In this document: piece by piece, positions 20,270-32,593 of the stretch | How positions within the stretch are numbered: position 1 is the stretch's first letter | Layout of the letters: each line of letters begins with the position of its first letter | Assembly (NCBI GenBank): GCA_022749755.1 | Contig: CM040449.1 | Location: forward strand, 12,868,363 to 12,932,362 | DNA length: 64,000 nucleotides | Source: Azadirachta indica | Lineage: Eukaryota > Streptophyta > Magnoliopsida > Sapindales > Meliaceae | Direction: 5' to 3' | Made by a program: the position numbers and the translations under genes | The notes under the pieces: generated by a model | What the model saw: only the letters and a program-made list of their open reading frames with translations | Database searches by the model: none | What the model was told of the DNA's origin: nothing

Positions 20270-22422
20270 TTCAGTCCACAATCAATATTGAGCACACATT
20301 AAGGCTTTTAATGTCTTTGGATGAAGTCTACTATGATGTGGAGACACAAATCTATCACTAGTATTAAAAATTGATTCCGATGCAACTATGAATATAGAAA
20401 TGGGTAAAACATCTTTAGCAATTTTTTGTAAAGTGGGATATTTTGAACTATACATCTTCCACTAATTTAATATATCAAAATTCTCACATTTTGGAATGAC
20501 ATTTTCATTTAAATAATAATCCAACTCAGATTTAGTTTAAGTATTACTAGTGTTTTAATTTACCTATATATCAAATTGTGTCAATCGTTCCTTCATTTTT
20601 GAGTGAACCATTTCTAAATATGACGATGAAGTAACTGAAGAATGAAGAACTCTGTCACTTATTTCAGATCTTACTTGATAGTCTTTTACCAATGCATAAC
20701 AAAAACTACGAATTTTCTCAATTTTAATTGTATAATAATTCTATACAACAAAGAATAATAGTATTGTACCAATTTCAATTTATATCTTAGGTTTAAAATA
20801 ATTGCCATAGTTGTTATTCCAAGAACCACATTCCAATATTTGTCAAATTCTTTAATCATTTTTTCATTCATCATCCTTATCTCACTATTAGGAGAACTAA
20901 GCCGCTCTTTGATAGATAATCTAATCTCATAAATATTTTAGGAAAAAAAAAAAAAAAAAAAATTTTTGTAGGATATTTAATTTTAGAAAACGACGTAGTC
21001 ATTTTATAAAAAGATTCAAATCTATCACACATTTTTTTTTTTTTTTGCAAACATCCAATTTTCATCAATAGAATATTTATGTTGTTATTCTCTTTCTTTT
21101 AAATAAGGAAACAAATCTTTGTAATTCAAAACACTTTTAAGTATCAAATAAGTAGAATTTTACTTAATTTTATAATCAGCAATTAACTTCTTAGTGCAAG
21201 AAATATTAAATTTATGAGCTGTACCAATAAATGTATTCTTTCTTTTTGATGTTGTTGTCCAATATAAAATATTACCACAAATTCTCTTAATACTTTCACT
21301 AATCATAGCCATGCCATATTTGACAATTAAATTCAATATATGAGTTGCATATTTTATGAGAAATAATTTTCCATTCAACAATAATGAACTACCATTAAGC
21401 TTCTCTAACAAAAATTCAATCATGACATCATTTGTACGACAATTATCGTTAGTTTAAGTAGATAATTTGTAGTCAATGTTCCAATCTAACAAATAATCCA
21501 TGAAAGTTTCAGTAAGTACTTTTGTAGTATGTGAACATGGCACGTATATAAACCTAAAAGATAATAGTAATTAATAATAAATATCATGTTATGTCATATA
21601 TAAAATATTTAGTGAGAAAATAAAAATTATCAACAAACTTAATATTTTAGAAATTACCTCAAAATGCCACTTTGTATTACCCAACAATTGTCTATAAAAT
21701 GTATCGTTACTGCTATGAAGCCCTTTTGGTGGTTGCTAGAAGTCCGCATATTTGCAATAATAGAAATTCTTTCCCAATTTGCCTCCAATAAACTTATTGT
21801 CTTAGCCCTCTCATAATCATATATCTTTAAAACATCGCTTTTCAATGTATTATGAGAAATTACGTTAAACATATGTTGGAGAGTCTTGACAAATTTTCTA
21901 AATCCTATTTGTTCAATCGCATTAAGGGGGTATTCATGCATGATTATCATATTGGCAAGTTTTTTTCTAGTACTTTCTTGATCAAAAGAAAAAGTGGATA
22001 CTTTCATTTATCCATCTATTACATCAACTTGTAATTTTTTTTCTGGCGGAATTTATTCTTGGTTGTCTACGAGGACATTTTTTTAAATGATTATGTAGAT
22101 GTGAGGTTTCATCCTTTAGCTTATGAGGTATTATATTTTTACAATACGAACAAATTGCATTCCAATAGCCAATATTTTTATTCGTATCCCTCTTAAAATG
22201 ACTTCATACACTTGAAGTTAATTTCTTACCAATAATTTCACTAATAAATTCTTCACTTATAGCTTTTGGAGTTTGATTTGAATTTATCTCATAAAATTGA
22301 CCATAATCATTACTATAAACAAATCTTTGTTCATCAATTTTCGTCGTTTTCAAATTCATTTCCATTTTTTTCCTGCATATATAACAGTTAAATTGATCAA
22401 CTACCACATTTATAATAAACAT
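20270..22422 (-). pseudogene. hAT transposase remnant (BED finger, RNase H fold, C-terminal dimerisation)
   Basis: In minus-strand order: an N-terminal piece from 22422; a BED-type zinc finger at about 22185-22050 (CSYCKNIIPHKLKDETSHLH, then HLKKC); a conserved block 22007-21654 (MIIMHEYPLNAIEQIGFRKF, SDVLKIYDYERAK, ANMRTSS); a block 21423-21160 (LLNGKLFLIKYATHILNLIV); and the C-terminal dimerisation motif at about 20470-20270 (KDVLPISIFIVASESIF, then HPKTLKALMCAQ). This is the order of plant Ac/Ds-type transposases related to RICESLEEPER. At least four breaks separate the blocks, so it is inactive. Confidence 0.82.
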
Positions 22423-23321
22423 AGTAAAACAACATTTAAGACTAGAATAATATAAATATTTAGGAATATCAGTTATTTTTTATAAGAAAAAAATATACAT
22501 TTTTTTTTGAAAGAGAAAAAAATTTTTAAAATTGAAAAATACATAAAAGGCATCACCTTTGTATATAAATAACACGTATACACATGATAATATATTGTAT
22601 CACAAGAATATGGTGGGCTGACAAACAATTATTTTAAAAATAATATCTTATATTAAATTGTATAAAAAGCATCACTCATCAACAAGCATTTAGAACTTAC
22701 ACAATTGAAAATTAAGATATAAAGGAATGTGTTTTATGAATATATTATTTTATATTAAACTATATATTTAATTTTATATATTATATTATAAGAAGAAGAT
22801 AGTATCAACTTGGTCAATTTAAAATTAAAAAAATAAAAAAGAAAGGGTGACGGAACTTTATAAAATTCATATAAAATTTGTTGTTTAGATTTTTAAAAAT
22901 TACCAAATTAAAAAGAGATACACAGTGTTACTCGGAATTGGTTAGTGCTATTGTAATGTAGGAGTTAGGAGATTGTTGGTTGGTGGATGTGTAGGAACTC
23001 ATTGGGTGGCGGATGAGAAAGGAAGAGAGAAAGAATTAAAAATTAATTTAGGGTTCGCTACTAATTGTGTTTGACTTTCTCTTTTTTCATAATAACTTCA
23101 AAACGATGTCATTTAAATAATAGAATTTAAAAAAAAAAGGTAAAACCGATTTCCTAATGGATATCCGTAGCATATTTTAAAATATCTATATTTTATTCAT
23201 ATCTTATACAGATATTGCACCCTCTTAATACATTCTATCCATATCCTATTTTTTAATTATTATATTTTATCTTTCAAGATTGGATACGGATATGGTATCC
23301 GTTGCCATCCCTAGGTGTGCA

Positions 23322-24220
23322 TGCTAGAAGATAACTTATATGGTATGCATACGAAGGGGTGAATCTGTTCTTCTTTCAAAATTACTCCTATTGATTACTA
23401 GAGTTTATAATTTCCACAGCATCTACCCTAAACTCTCGTAGTTGTACTTTTAGTTATGGAGAGTTTCTTGATCCTTTACCTCCGACACGTTCTTTATACT
23501 TGAATATTATGATCTTTGTATTATTTTTTTTTTTTACCACAATTTTCATTGTCTCTTAAGGGGTAACTTACTTTATTTTCACCATTATTTTTTAATTTTA
23601 ACTTTTGCAAAGGTAAAGAATTCTCTTCGCTTACATTCTTTTTTGCTTAAAGAGTCTTTGTTTTTTAAAGAAAAAAGCATTTTCTTTATTGGTGAGCTTT
23701 TTTTTTCTTTTTTTTTTAAACTTTTATTTGTTTGTTTTTTCAATGTCTTCTCTTGAGAGTGAAGAGAGTTTGTCATCTCATTTGTTTCTATTTTTTTAGC
23801 TTTTAAAAATTAGATGTTGTGGAAATTATTAAATTCTAGTAATTAATGAGATAATTTTGAAATAAAAACAAAGTTATTGCTTCGTATACACATCATGTAG
23901 CCTACCTTTTAACATACATATTATGTAATTTATTCTCTAGTATACCATGTGCAAAGAATCCTTAGGAAGTTATGGAGACAAAAAAAATTATATGCTAAGA
24001 ATCCCTCCTAAGAAGTCATGAAGGCTAAGAAACCATAAAGGTAAAAATTTTGTACGTAAATAATAGCATGCACGTGAACTGTATCGTGTATAAATAGTAT
24101 CGAGTGTAAACAATGCCAAGCATGAATAGTATCAAATTTGAATAGTACTGAATATGAACATATGTATACATATGTATATATGTACATAATGGTATGCATC
24201 TGTATACGTACATACCTACT
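23322..24220. other. Non-coding AT-rich DNA between hAT and EPRV cluster
   Basis: No gene seen. A poly-T/A-rich stretch lies at 23520-23720. The part about 23940-24060 is an imperfect inverted match to about 13985-14136 on the other side of the hAT element (for example ATGGCTTCTTAGGATGAGAC versus the complement of CTAAGAAGTCATGAAGGCTA). The locus therefore contained a foldback before the hAT inserted. GAATAGTA-type units lie at 24085-24160. A TATG/TACA-rich simple repeat at about 24155-24216 leads into the EPRV cluster. Confidence 0.55.
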
Positions 24221-24690
24221 ATTATAAAGAACACAATCTTTTATTGATTAGCAAAAGCACTCTCAAGATAATATTACAAATGACTATACTACTATTGGCC
24301 AAACTTTGATTACTACATGCTAGGGGAATCCTTATATAGGCTTAGAAGTAATCCTTTAACAGTATCCACTCTAGTAGTACAATCATTACATTTTTACTAC
24401 TTTACTATTACATGATTCTTCTTTATTTTTAAAGAATCTCTTTTACAACAAACACTTTAATAATATACTTTTTACAGCATACCATGTCTGCCACCTGACA
24501 AACATACATTATTGTTATGTATCCCACATCTTATATACTATTGTTTCCATTACAAAGCTACTATGATGTAGGCCTATTATACTTTCGTTTATTCAAGGCT
24601 GACATCAGTGTGATCTCTATACTAGGGAATTTGTGGTTGGTTGAGTTGAAGATGACCCAGATATATTGGATAGGTTTGGTTAAAGGGTTG
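24221..24690 (-). promoter_or_regulatory. EPRV C intergenic region, copy 1 (TATA and polyA signal)
   Basis: On the minus strand TATATA lies at 24338-24333 and AATAAA at 24245-24240, about 90 nt apart. The segment matches 54877-55178 in the same orientation, and 33540-34050 and (inverted) 48300-48780, the other EPRV C intergenic regions. At about 24690 it is joined directly to RT coding sequence, so a deletion removed the end of the polyprotein. The leader and primer-binding site below 24221 are missing. Confidence 0.7.
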
Positions 24691-25375
24691 CGGCTGACCC
24701 ATTGAGATTTGGATGGTTTAATGAGCTTAAGGTCCAACAGGGATTAGATCTCTTATTTGCACAGTTCTTCATTATGGGCATTCTTGGATGTGATGCTGCT
24801 CGATGAGGCATGATCTAGTTCTCTTTGTAAGGAAGTAAGACAAAGTATTTTTCTTTAGACTAAAACTTGTTAGGTACATCTGCATAACATTTCAATAGTT
24901 CTTTGTATTGAGTCACAAACTTTGGATTGGCAAAATTTGGGCTTAGGCTTGACTTGCTTTTATCACCTTTGTCAAAAATGGATTGGCGTTTAACTTAGGG
25001 AAACATGAAGAGATGATCCTTTTGATAGATTGGATCAGTAATAATGTAGGCAAATCCTTTAGGATGAAATGTGTATGGAGTAAAAAGAGACAGAAAATCT
25101 GTGTCCAGTAGTAACCTTCACCAATTTGGTCAAAAGCAGAGAAGTTATGCCTTTTGCTAAATGGTAAAACTTCAATGGGTTTGGTGTACTTCTAATTGTA
25201 TAATTTATCTCCACTTGTTGGGGAAAAAGTAATTGCAGTGGGTATATGAAGCATTTTAGGCAAAATAGATTATTGAAGATATTGCTCCCTTGCCAATCAA
25301 AACAGTGAGAGTAATTTGTTGATTTTTAAAGATTTTGAGCATAACTTTTATGTAAAGCCTGAATATTGGTCCTTA
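24690..25375 (-). pseudogene. EPRV C polyprotein: region upstream of RT, start of RT
   Basis: Minus-strand coding is readable in pieces across several stops. It includes a block equivalent to the one at both edges of the inverted-repeat centre (about 45653 and 45860), then LIPVGP and NHPNLNG-like sequence at the RT N-terminus. It breaks at 24690, where the intergenic region begins. It is a diverged third copy of the segment. Confidence 0.6.
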
Positions 25376-25663
25376 CTATATGGAAAGATCAACAAGATTT
25401 TCTTCATGAACATTTATCACTGGTTCATCCGAATCATCTTTATATTCGGATGATTTTTCAAATGTTTTTGAATAATCTCCTAATGCAATGATTGCATTAG
25501 TTGGGTCATCATGCATATAGTTCATCTTTAAAGTCTGGTTGCTTAACCAATTGCAAGAGTTTTGCTTAAAGTTTCTTTCTTGTTTTGCACTGCTTTGCAA
25601 AGTGTCCTTTCTTCCTAGAAAGAAACATTTCCCTGTTTCTTTAGGACATTTTCTTCTTTTCAC
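25376..25663 (-). pseudogene. EPRV C zinc-knuckle region
   Basis: A 95-codon frame starts KRRKCPKETGKCFFLGRKDT, a degraded CCHC knuckle (Cys kept at two positions, His lost), followed by an acidic stretch ending NVHEENLVDLSI. In Caulimoviridae the knuckle lies at the capsid C-terminus and binds viral RNA. The lost ligands argue against function. Confidence 0.55.
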
Positions 25664-26800
25664 ATATTAATATTTAGATTCTTTATGTGGTATCCAGAAT
25701 CTTCTCTTGCCTCTTTTAAATTAGGACTTTCTGCATGAACAATTGTGTTGAGTATCATGACACCCAAATTTTTATGGTTGAGTGTTACAATACTTTTGCA
25801 AGGAAGCCCTTTTTGTTTGCTTCGTAGGCTTTTTGAGATCTTGGTTCCTGCAATGATTTTGGATGAGTTCGGTTGTAAGTTGATGCAAGCTCCCTCGGCT
25901 GTATTGGAAAAGATCTATCACTCCATCTACTTTTAGCTATGCTTTAACCATTTCTGCAATTGGTCAAAGCATATTGAATCCTCTTGATCATGTCCATTGG
26001 TTTATTGAATTTGAAGCAAAGCTTTTCTTGCCTTCAGTAATAATCTTCAAGTTTTTTGACATCATAACATTTGTTTTAAAGATACTCTTTCTCAACAAGA
26101 TCACTTTCACAATTTATTATTCCAAAGAAATGTGTGATCAGATATTGTACAACTATTGTATATGGTGTATCTTGGATAAAGATATAATCTTTCTGTTGTT
26201 CAAAAAACGTATATGCCCACCAAGATCTTAGGGATTGCAAGAATCTTGAGATTAATCTCCTTGTCATTGCTTTTTTAAAGAGATGAGGTGGTTGTTGTAA
26301 TTCTTCTTCTGCCTATGCTACTATATGTTCAATGTATGCTAGTCTTTCATAGGGCTTTAGTCCATCAATATTCCAGTAGGTTTTTAGAGGAAGAGCATTT
26401 GGAATTTGCATTTGAACATCTTAACCTCCCTGGTCATCTCCTTGTTCTTTAGCCTGGTCCTGTTTTTGTTATTGCTGGTTTGTTCTTCGTTGTTCTGTTG
26501 TTGACGAGGAAGCAATAGTAGAAGCCTAATGTCTAGCCATTTCTTCTAAAGTAGGCCTAGACTATGGAGTTCTTTTTCTATATTTGCCAGTTGTGTTAAC
26601 ATATGTTATTTTTGTAGTAAAGTGAGGTTGGTTATTCCTTTCCATGAAGATTGGGGCAACAATAGTTGTTGATGAGTTGGAAGAATTTAATGAGAGCAAA
26701 TCATCATCATCTCCCTATCAAATAGCTTCTATAGGCCATGGTTCTAGAGGTTGCATTTTATAGCTTTTCCAAAATCCTTTGGAATTACTGCCAGGATTTA
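25664..26800 (-). pseudogene. EPRV C capsid region (degraded)
   Basis: At 26267-26076 a clean frame has MTRRLISRFLQSLRSWWAYT, then QQKDYI and VQYLITHFFG. The pattern of aromatic WW followed by QQ and LI-x2-HF-x-G is characteristic of caulimovirid capsid cores. Flanking sequence codes in pieces (Gln-rich upstream, Lys-rich downstream) with many stops. Near 26800 it meets type B sequence. Confidence 0.6.
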
Positions 26801-26869
26801 TTATATAATAAAACTACAAAAGAAATATAGTATAAATTTTACTTAACCTCTTTGCTTGAAGTTGCCGAC

Positions 26870-27900
26870 ATAAGTCCCTTGCCTTTGTCTTTAGGCTTGA
26901 AAGAAGATGCTCTATTAGAATTATTTTCCTTTAATAATTTTAATTGCTTCATTATTTCTTCAGGGCTTATCCCTTGGGCTTGTAATTGGGAGACCAGCTG
27001 TCCAACTTTGCTAGCTGAAGAAGAGCTTGCATCAACATTTTCATCAGACTTTAAAATTGATTTTTCTTATAATAATTTTTTTATTCGAAAATACATTACC
27101 GATTAAATATATATATGTTAAAATTTATCCCACTATTTGACCATGGTAACTTTGAGTAATTTAGGTAGGCTTTTAGGAATATTATTGAGCTGAAAGTTAA
27201 GCCTGTAACTCCATTTAATAATCCACGGGATAGAATATTGGGTCAAAAGGTAGAGAAAAGTTTTATCTTCTCCTTTGAACTCGTTAAGTTCATAAAACTT
27301 TTCAAAAAACTTTCTAAGTTTTGAAGGAAACCAAGAGCTAAAAGCTCCTCAAAGCCTAAAGTAATGCACGGACTCATTTGGAAATGGTTTAGATAATTCC
27401 TTTAAGGCAAATTGAAGGAACCAAGAGTAGGAGAACCTAGAGTTTTGATGGAAAAAGAATTGATTCCATGCCATGATATATAATCAAATTAGGTATAATG
27501 TGTAGAAAAAATTCTATGGTTATGAATTTTTTTAGGTTGAAGCAAATTTCCCCAATCTTGTTGATCTAGAATTCTCAAAATTCCAAGGGTAGTAAAAGCT
27601 ACTTTCCTATCATTCCTTATTTTGTGATTAACCTTAAGTGATCCAGTTTCAATAAGGATTTGTTCATAAAAATTCTTGTTTTTAGGGTATAAATTTGGAC
27701 TGAGATGATTGTTAAGAGAGATGCTTACAACTTCTTCTACATTAGATACAAGTGCTTATCTTCTAAAACTACTACCTTTAATAGCAGATTTCTTCATAAG
27801 GAGCTTCATCTTTAAGCTTTTTCTTTTTCTACTTAGTGAGGGAATGAGTTGCTTTAAACTTCTCCATTGATTTTGAAGATGAATCTTTAATGTGCTTTGG
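26870..27900 (-). pseudogene. EPRV B 3' coding region (left arm copy)
   Basis: This is the inverted counterpart of 51520-52560. The C-terminal tail is readable (minus strand of 26960-26870, encoding LLKENNSN-like and KPKDKGKG-like sequence). The rest has several stops. In florendoviruses a second ORF of unknown function follows the polyprotein; this region is in the right place for it. At 26870-26800 the copy skips most of the intergenic region present in the right arm and keeps only its last ~40 bp. Confidence 0.55.
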
Positions 27901-29444
27901 AACCTTATAAGAATTCCCTTATTAGAAAATCTAGCAAGGAATTGTCTTCTCCTTTAATGAATTCAATTTCAAAATCAAATACAGATAGAATGACCTGCCA
28001 TCTAGCAAATATTTGTTTCGACGCTATTATTTTGATATATTTTTTTCTAAAACTTCTTTGGTGGACTTATAATCTACCATAAATAGGAATCTTTTCTTTA
28101 AGAGATGTTCTTGAAATTTGAAAGTACATAAAATTATGGACAATATTTCTTTTCTAATTATTGAATAATTTTGCTTAATTGGATTTCAAGTTCCTGAAGT
28201 GAACCTAACTAGACCCTCCTTCCCAATCCCCTCCCCACCTCCACCTAAACCAAAAAAAAAATTGTTTAAGAATACTACCTTATCCTAACTTAGAAGTATT
28301 TGTTTCAACAAATTTTAAGGCATATGGGTTAGTGATAGCTAAATAAGGTAATTCTTTGACTTGCTATTTCAACAGTTTGTGTAAGGTTCAGGATTCTTTT
28401 TAAGTCTATCATATAATAGTTTAACATCTGTACCTAAGTTTTTGTAGAAGTTTGCTATATAATTAAGACTTCCTAAAAAACATTGCAATTGTTTTTTTAT
28501 CTAGAATTTCATTCGAAAATTTTGACGCAAACTCAATTTCTATGTCGATTGGTTTAACTAACCTTGATTATATGTTGTGGCCTAAAAATACAATGACTGT
28601 TTGGCACCGTTTCATTTTCTTTGCCAAGACCACAAAGTCCTGCTTGTTTAATAGCATTTAAGAAAGCTTTTAGATGTTAAAATGCTTATCTAGACTTTTA
28701 CAATATAGTAGCACATCATCAATGTAAACAATAATGAAGTGATAATATAGATTAAATATCTCGTTCATGATATTTTGAAACTACGAAGCAGCATTTTTAA
28801 GTCTAAAAGGCATTAAGTTCCACTTGTTGTGGCCAAAAAGGACTGTGAAAGTAGTCTTGTATCTATCTTTTATGTTTATTCGAATCTACCAATATGCGTT
28901 TTTCATGTCAAATTTCAAAAATATTTTTGCAGAATGAAGTTTGTTTAATAGATCCTTCTAATTTGGCAGATGATAGTGAATTCATCTTATTACCTTATTT
29001 AAGGACTTATAATAGATAACTGATCATAGAGCTCCTTTATCTTTTTTTGCTGCATTTTCAACATAGAATACTGCGCAAGACCAAAGAGAATACAATTTTC
29101 TTATTAAACCCTTTTTTAATAGTTCATTTATTATTTTTTTCTACATACCTCTAATGGCACTTATTCATTTGACTAGTTTAAGTCTTAGTTAGTGTTTGAC
29201 TTTTTTTAAACTCAGGCTCATATGGAAGTGTTACCCCATGCTTTCTTCTATTCCAAAAAGCATTAGGAACTTCTGCACAAATTTTTTTTTTGAATCTTCT
29301 TTTAAGATCCTCAATTTGTTGTATAATATGAGGAGAATTCTTCTTTTCATTGATTCTTTTAAAGTCAATTTCTTCTTTTAATGAATTTAGAAATTTTTGC
29401 TTATTTTTTAATTGTCTCTTAAGGCAATTAATTTCTGTATCCAT
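27900..29444 (-). pseudogene. EPRV B RT and RNase H (left arm copy)
   Basis: At 29444-29178 the frame holds a Lys/Glu-rich helix and FWNRRKHGVTLPYEPEF, the lead-in to RT. Further along, KIFLKFDMKNAYW (about 28900), LMPFRLKNAA (about 28810) and the catalytic YIDDVLLY (about 28720-28695) are visible with stops between. RNase H follows (to about 27900). It contains a pyrimidine-rich tract at 28214-28250, the counterpart of a G-rich tract in the right arm (51190-51220). The Asp-Asp pair is retained, but the gene is broken in many places. Confidence 0.75.
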
Positions 29445-29486
29445 AGGTTCTTTACAAAAATTAAAAGAAAATATTTCTTATCCAAT

Positions 29487-30335
29487 TTATGCTGTTATTC
29501 CTTTTTTTGTTACCTTGAATGACATAATTTTTATGAGGAAATCAGAACTTATAACTATTGTGCAATTAAGTCCTTTGACTAGCAGAAATGTATGCTTAAT
29601 AGATAAACCTTTGAAGCATATTGATGCGTTTGGAAGTTTAAATTGGATTTTAAGTCGTTCTGAATTGGCTATATATAGGGTAGTAGAAGTTTTTTCAAAG
29701 TATTTCACAAGAATTGAACCGTCATTAATACAACTAAGGTTTACACCAGTATTAATTAATGCTGGTATTTTTATAAACAGCTCTTTATTAACCACTATGG
29801 TAATAATAGAATGCCATTTCATGATTTTGACCTTGTTTATATTGTTCACGAAATTTAATTCGTCAATCTTTAAAGAAGTATTAGGATCCTTTGAAGAAAC
29901 AGGTTGATTAGGAGTAGGTTTACCTCCAAACTCTTGTGTTATCTCATCTGGGAGTTCGTCTTCTTCTTTATCAGAAACACGTTCATGTTGACTAAGCTCC
30001 TTAAATCTTACCATTTTTAAAACTTGAATTTTGTTTCTGAGCTGAACTATCTTTTGTTTGGTTTCCTTTAATTCTTTTTGAAGATCTAAGATAGTTGGAT
30101 CTTTCTTCTTTTCTTCTTTTGTTCTCTTTAGTATTTTATCAAGAGAATAAAACTGATTCTTTTTAGTTTTGTCTTTTATTTCTTTAGCTTTAGGCTGCCT
30201 TTTAGCCATTGCTAAATATCTTTTTATAGCTACTCTTTTAACCTTTGGTTTTTGGATTTTATCTATTAAATCTAGAATCATCTTTTCTTCTTTAGTAAGA
30301 ATATTAATACTTAATCCTTGCATTTTAAGAACCAA
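29487..30335 (-). pseudogene. EPRV B protease region
   Basis: A 282-codon open frame has a long charged helix (residues 10-125, ELKETKQKIVQLRNKIQVLK) and then a retroviral-type aspartic protease: KIPALINTGVNLSCI replaces the expected DTGA with NTGV, followed by hydrophobic blocks including NCTIVISSDFL. Loss of the catalytic Asp makes it inactive. The same helix-protease block is at 49378-49930 in the right arm. Confidence 0.72.
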
Positions 30336-31012
30336 AGTAAAATGATCACAATGGCAGTTATTAGAATTACAACATTCTTCTGTCTTTGATTCTTCTTTTG
30401 AACAAGACTCTAAAATATCATCTTCATAATCTTATTTAGAGCTCTAGTGATCTATTAATAGAATTCGCATTAATTACCTTTTAAGTTTTTCATCTAAATT
30501 CAAACTCTTAATTTTTGCTTCTGTTTTATAGTTTGCATTATAATGTCCTTTCTTGCCACATTTAAAGCAAGTAGGGTTTTTCTTCTTCTTTTAGGCCTTA
30601 GTTTTAGGCTTAGAAGTAGGCTTATCTTCCTCTTTCTTAATAAATCTTTGAGTTTTTAAGAAGGTAGTCCTTTTAGGCTTCCCCTTTGACTTCTTAGATT
30701 TTTTATATTCTTTGAAGTCTTTATACCCAAATGTTGGCAAAAATCTCTTAGAGTTTGTTTACTTTTTTGTTTCTTAAGCTGTTTTTTAAGCTTAATTTTG
30801 TTGCATAAGCTTAAACCTTCTGCTATAACTCCTAATGCCAAATTCCCATAAGTGTATTGACTATAGGGTATGATACCTCCATTCTTTTGTCGGAGTTTAT
30901 TTCTAACTCTTTTTGTAAACAATAAAGGAAATCTAGAGATAAACTTTTCTTTCTAGAAGTAATTATAAAAATCTTCCCTTGTAAATATTTTAGAGAAGAA
31001 CACATCTTTATA
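30336..31012 (-). pseudogene. EPRV B capsid C-terminus with zinc knuckle
   Basis: At about 30577-30525 the minus strand reads CFKCGKKGHYN, a CCHC knuckle whose last Cys has become Tyr in NANYK. A Lys-rich basic stretch precedes it. At 30922-30656 another frame includes YGNLALGVIAEGLSLCN and a Lys-rich tail, the C-terminal capsid. Confidence 0.65.
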
Positions 31013-31426
31013 CTATCGAAAATCATATAGAGTAGAGCATCTTAAGTTTAATAACTGCTCTTGACTTCTATCAAATTGTATTGCTGTTGTGCCAAGAAAA
31101 TGGCTCATTATGGTATAGATAAGGGTATTAACCCTATCAAGTTCAGTTGCACCTACATTCGAAGATCCTTTTATTTTAGGTCTTTTAACACAAACTATCT
31201 GGTTCTTTTGGTCTTCTGATAAGTAATGATCCCACCATCCTTGTAGTTGTCCTACAAAACCCGTGGCACTAATGATTGCTATTTGATCATCTGAATTGCC
31301 ATTCCACTTACAAGCACTAGTGAACATCGTCATGTTTTTAAGAACCATGATGATTTGATAGTTTGCTAAGCCATCTATATTCCATTCTACCACAGACTTT
31401 CCATTGTATTGTAAAGCTGAGAACAT
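31013..31426 (-). pseudogene. EPRV B capsid core
   Basis: A 137-codon frame holds VVEWNIDGLANYQI, then ATGFVGQLQGWWDHYL, then NTLIYTIMSHFLG. These are the conserved features of the caulimovirid capsid core: WNIDG, GWWD and HF-x-G at the usual spacing. This block is deleted from the right arm copy. Confidence 0.8.
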
Positions 31427-32590
31427 ATGATTATTGTCCTTAAATTGATGGTCTACTAGAGTAGGTCGTTTATAGTAGGCTTTTGTGGTAAACGTTCGGG
31501 TAGGTTTTGGCTTTGAAAGTAACCTTATTAATTCCCTCTCCCTTCAATTTCTGTAAGGAATTTTCTAATTCTAATAAGTCCTTGTCTTCAGTTAAGACAT
31601 TGAATTTATCTGTTTTGGTTTTTCTATATTAAGAGTTTTTAATTTATGAACTAAAGAGTCGATAAATTGATCATTTTTAGGACCTAGTTTAAAGTCCTTA
31701 ATAGGCACAGGTTTAAACAAGGGTGTTCTTAGTGAACTCATAACTTGTGAAGATGTCGTTGGGCTATATTTCTTTGAATCCGTTCTTGGGGTCCAACTTC
31801 GATCTAAAGCCTTTTCTACCCTTGTCAATTGCTAACCAATGCTTTAGAGATAAAGATTACTATAATTGTTTTGTTCAATAACATTATTTAAATCTTTATA
31901 AGCAACATTCATCCCTTTTGTCTTAGATAATCTTTAAATGAAGTGGCTAATGTTTTATTATCCTTTAAGAATAAACTTGTATTTGGAGGGTGAACTGTAG
32001 AAATTATTTTTTCTTTCGCCGCTTCATATGTTTCTACTTCAATGGCTTGTAATTTAGTCTAAAGTTTTTCTGTAGTAGGATATTCTATTCCTTTGATTTC
32101 AAAATATTTTTTAATACTTAATGAAAGCAGAGTAATTAGATTGCTCTAAGAATTTTAAGAATAGTTTTCTCAAAATTTAAAGAGAAAATTTATTTCGAAA
32201 CCATTTCCTATAGATCTTATTTTTAGGAGCTTTGCAACTATCTAAACTTATTATTTTAGGTTTATCTTCTGTTAATTTAAGCATGTTGATTGTTGAGTAC
32301 CCTATTGTTTGAAGCAGTAAGACTAGTAGGTTGTTTACCACTAGATTCTTCATAGATAGGTCTAGTGATAGCTTATCAAGACTCACTAATTCCTCTTAAG
32401 CTTACTTTTGAGAGATTAGAAATAGAGGCTCTTGTAGAAGAGAGACTAAAACTTTTATTTAGTCTCGCCGAATTAAAGCTAATCTGGACTAACCCATCAG
32501 GATATTTGTGTATTTTGTGGGGTTCAATGTTCCTGGGAATAATTGGAGGTTTTACCTTTTTTATTTTCCAACTTCAGGTAAGTTAACTTG
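31427..32590 (-). pseudogene. EPRV B linker between movement protein and capsid
   Basis: The clearest frame is 31828-31592, with RSWTPRTDSKKYSP, SSQVMSSLRTPLFKPVPIKD and a helical tail. A further frame is at 32386-32177. It is low-complexity, Lys/Ser-rich and broken by stops. This kind of linker is common in single-polyprotein EPRVs. No function is assigned. Confidence 0.5.
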
Positions 32591-32593
32591 ATC

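Larger units (their letters stand above)
14145..23313 (-). mobile_element. hAT-family DNA transposon with an EPRV inside
   Basis: The left end TAGGGATGGCAACAGATA and right end ending TATCCGTTGCCATCCCTA are inverted repeats. They are flanked by 8-bp duplications GGTGTGTA (14137-14144) and GGTGTGCA (23314-23321, one mismatch), as expected for hAT elements. Transposase remnants read on the minus strand at about 20270-22422. The stretch 14280-19656 is badnavirus-like sequence, so the element was about 3.8 kb before that insertion. AT-rich subterminal sequence (14145-14280; 19657-20270; 22423-23313) has no gene. The transposase is frameshifted, so the copy is not autonomous. Confidence 0.88.

Noticed and set aside
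24517..24705. Plus-strand 62-codon frame
   Set aside because: Lies over the EPRV C intergenic region, which is conserved as non-coding in three other copies.
26852..27106. Plus-strand 84-codon frame
   Set aside because: The opposite strand matches the right-arm EPRV B 3' ORF, so the plus frame is a shadow.
29350..29907. Plus-strand 185-codon frame
   Set aside because: Antisense to the EPRV B protease frame at 29487-30335, which has conserved motifs; the plus frame has none.
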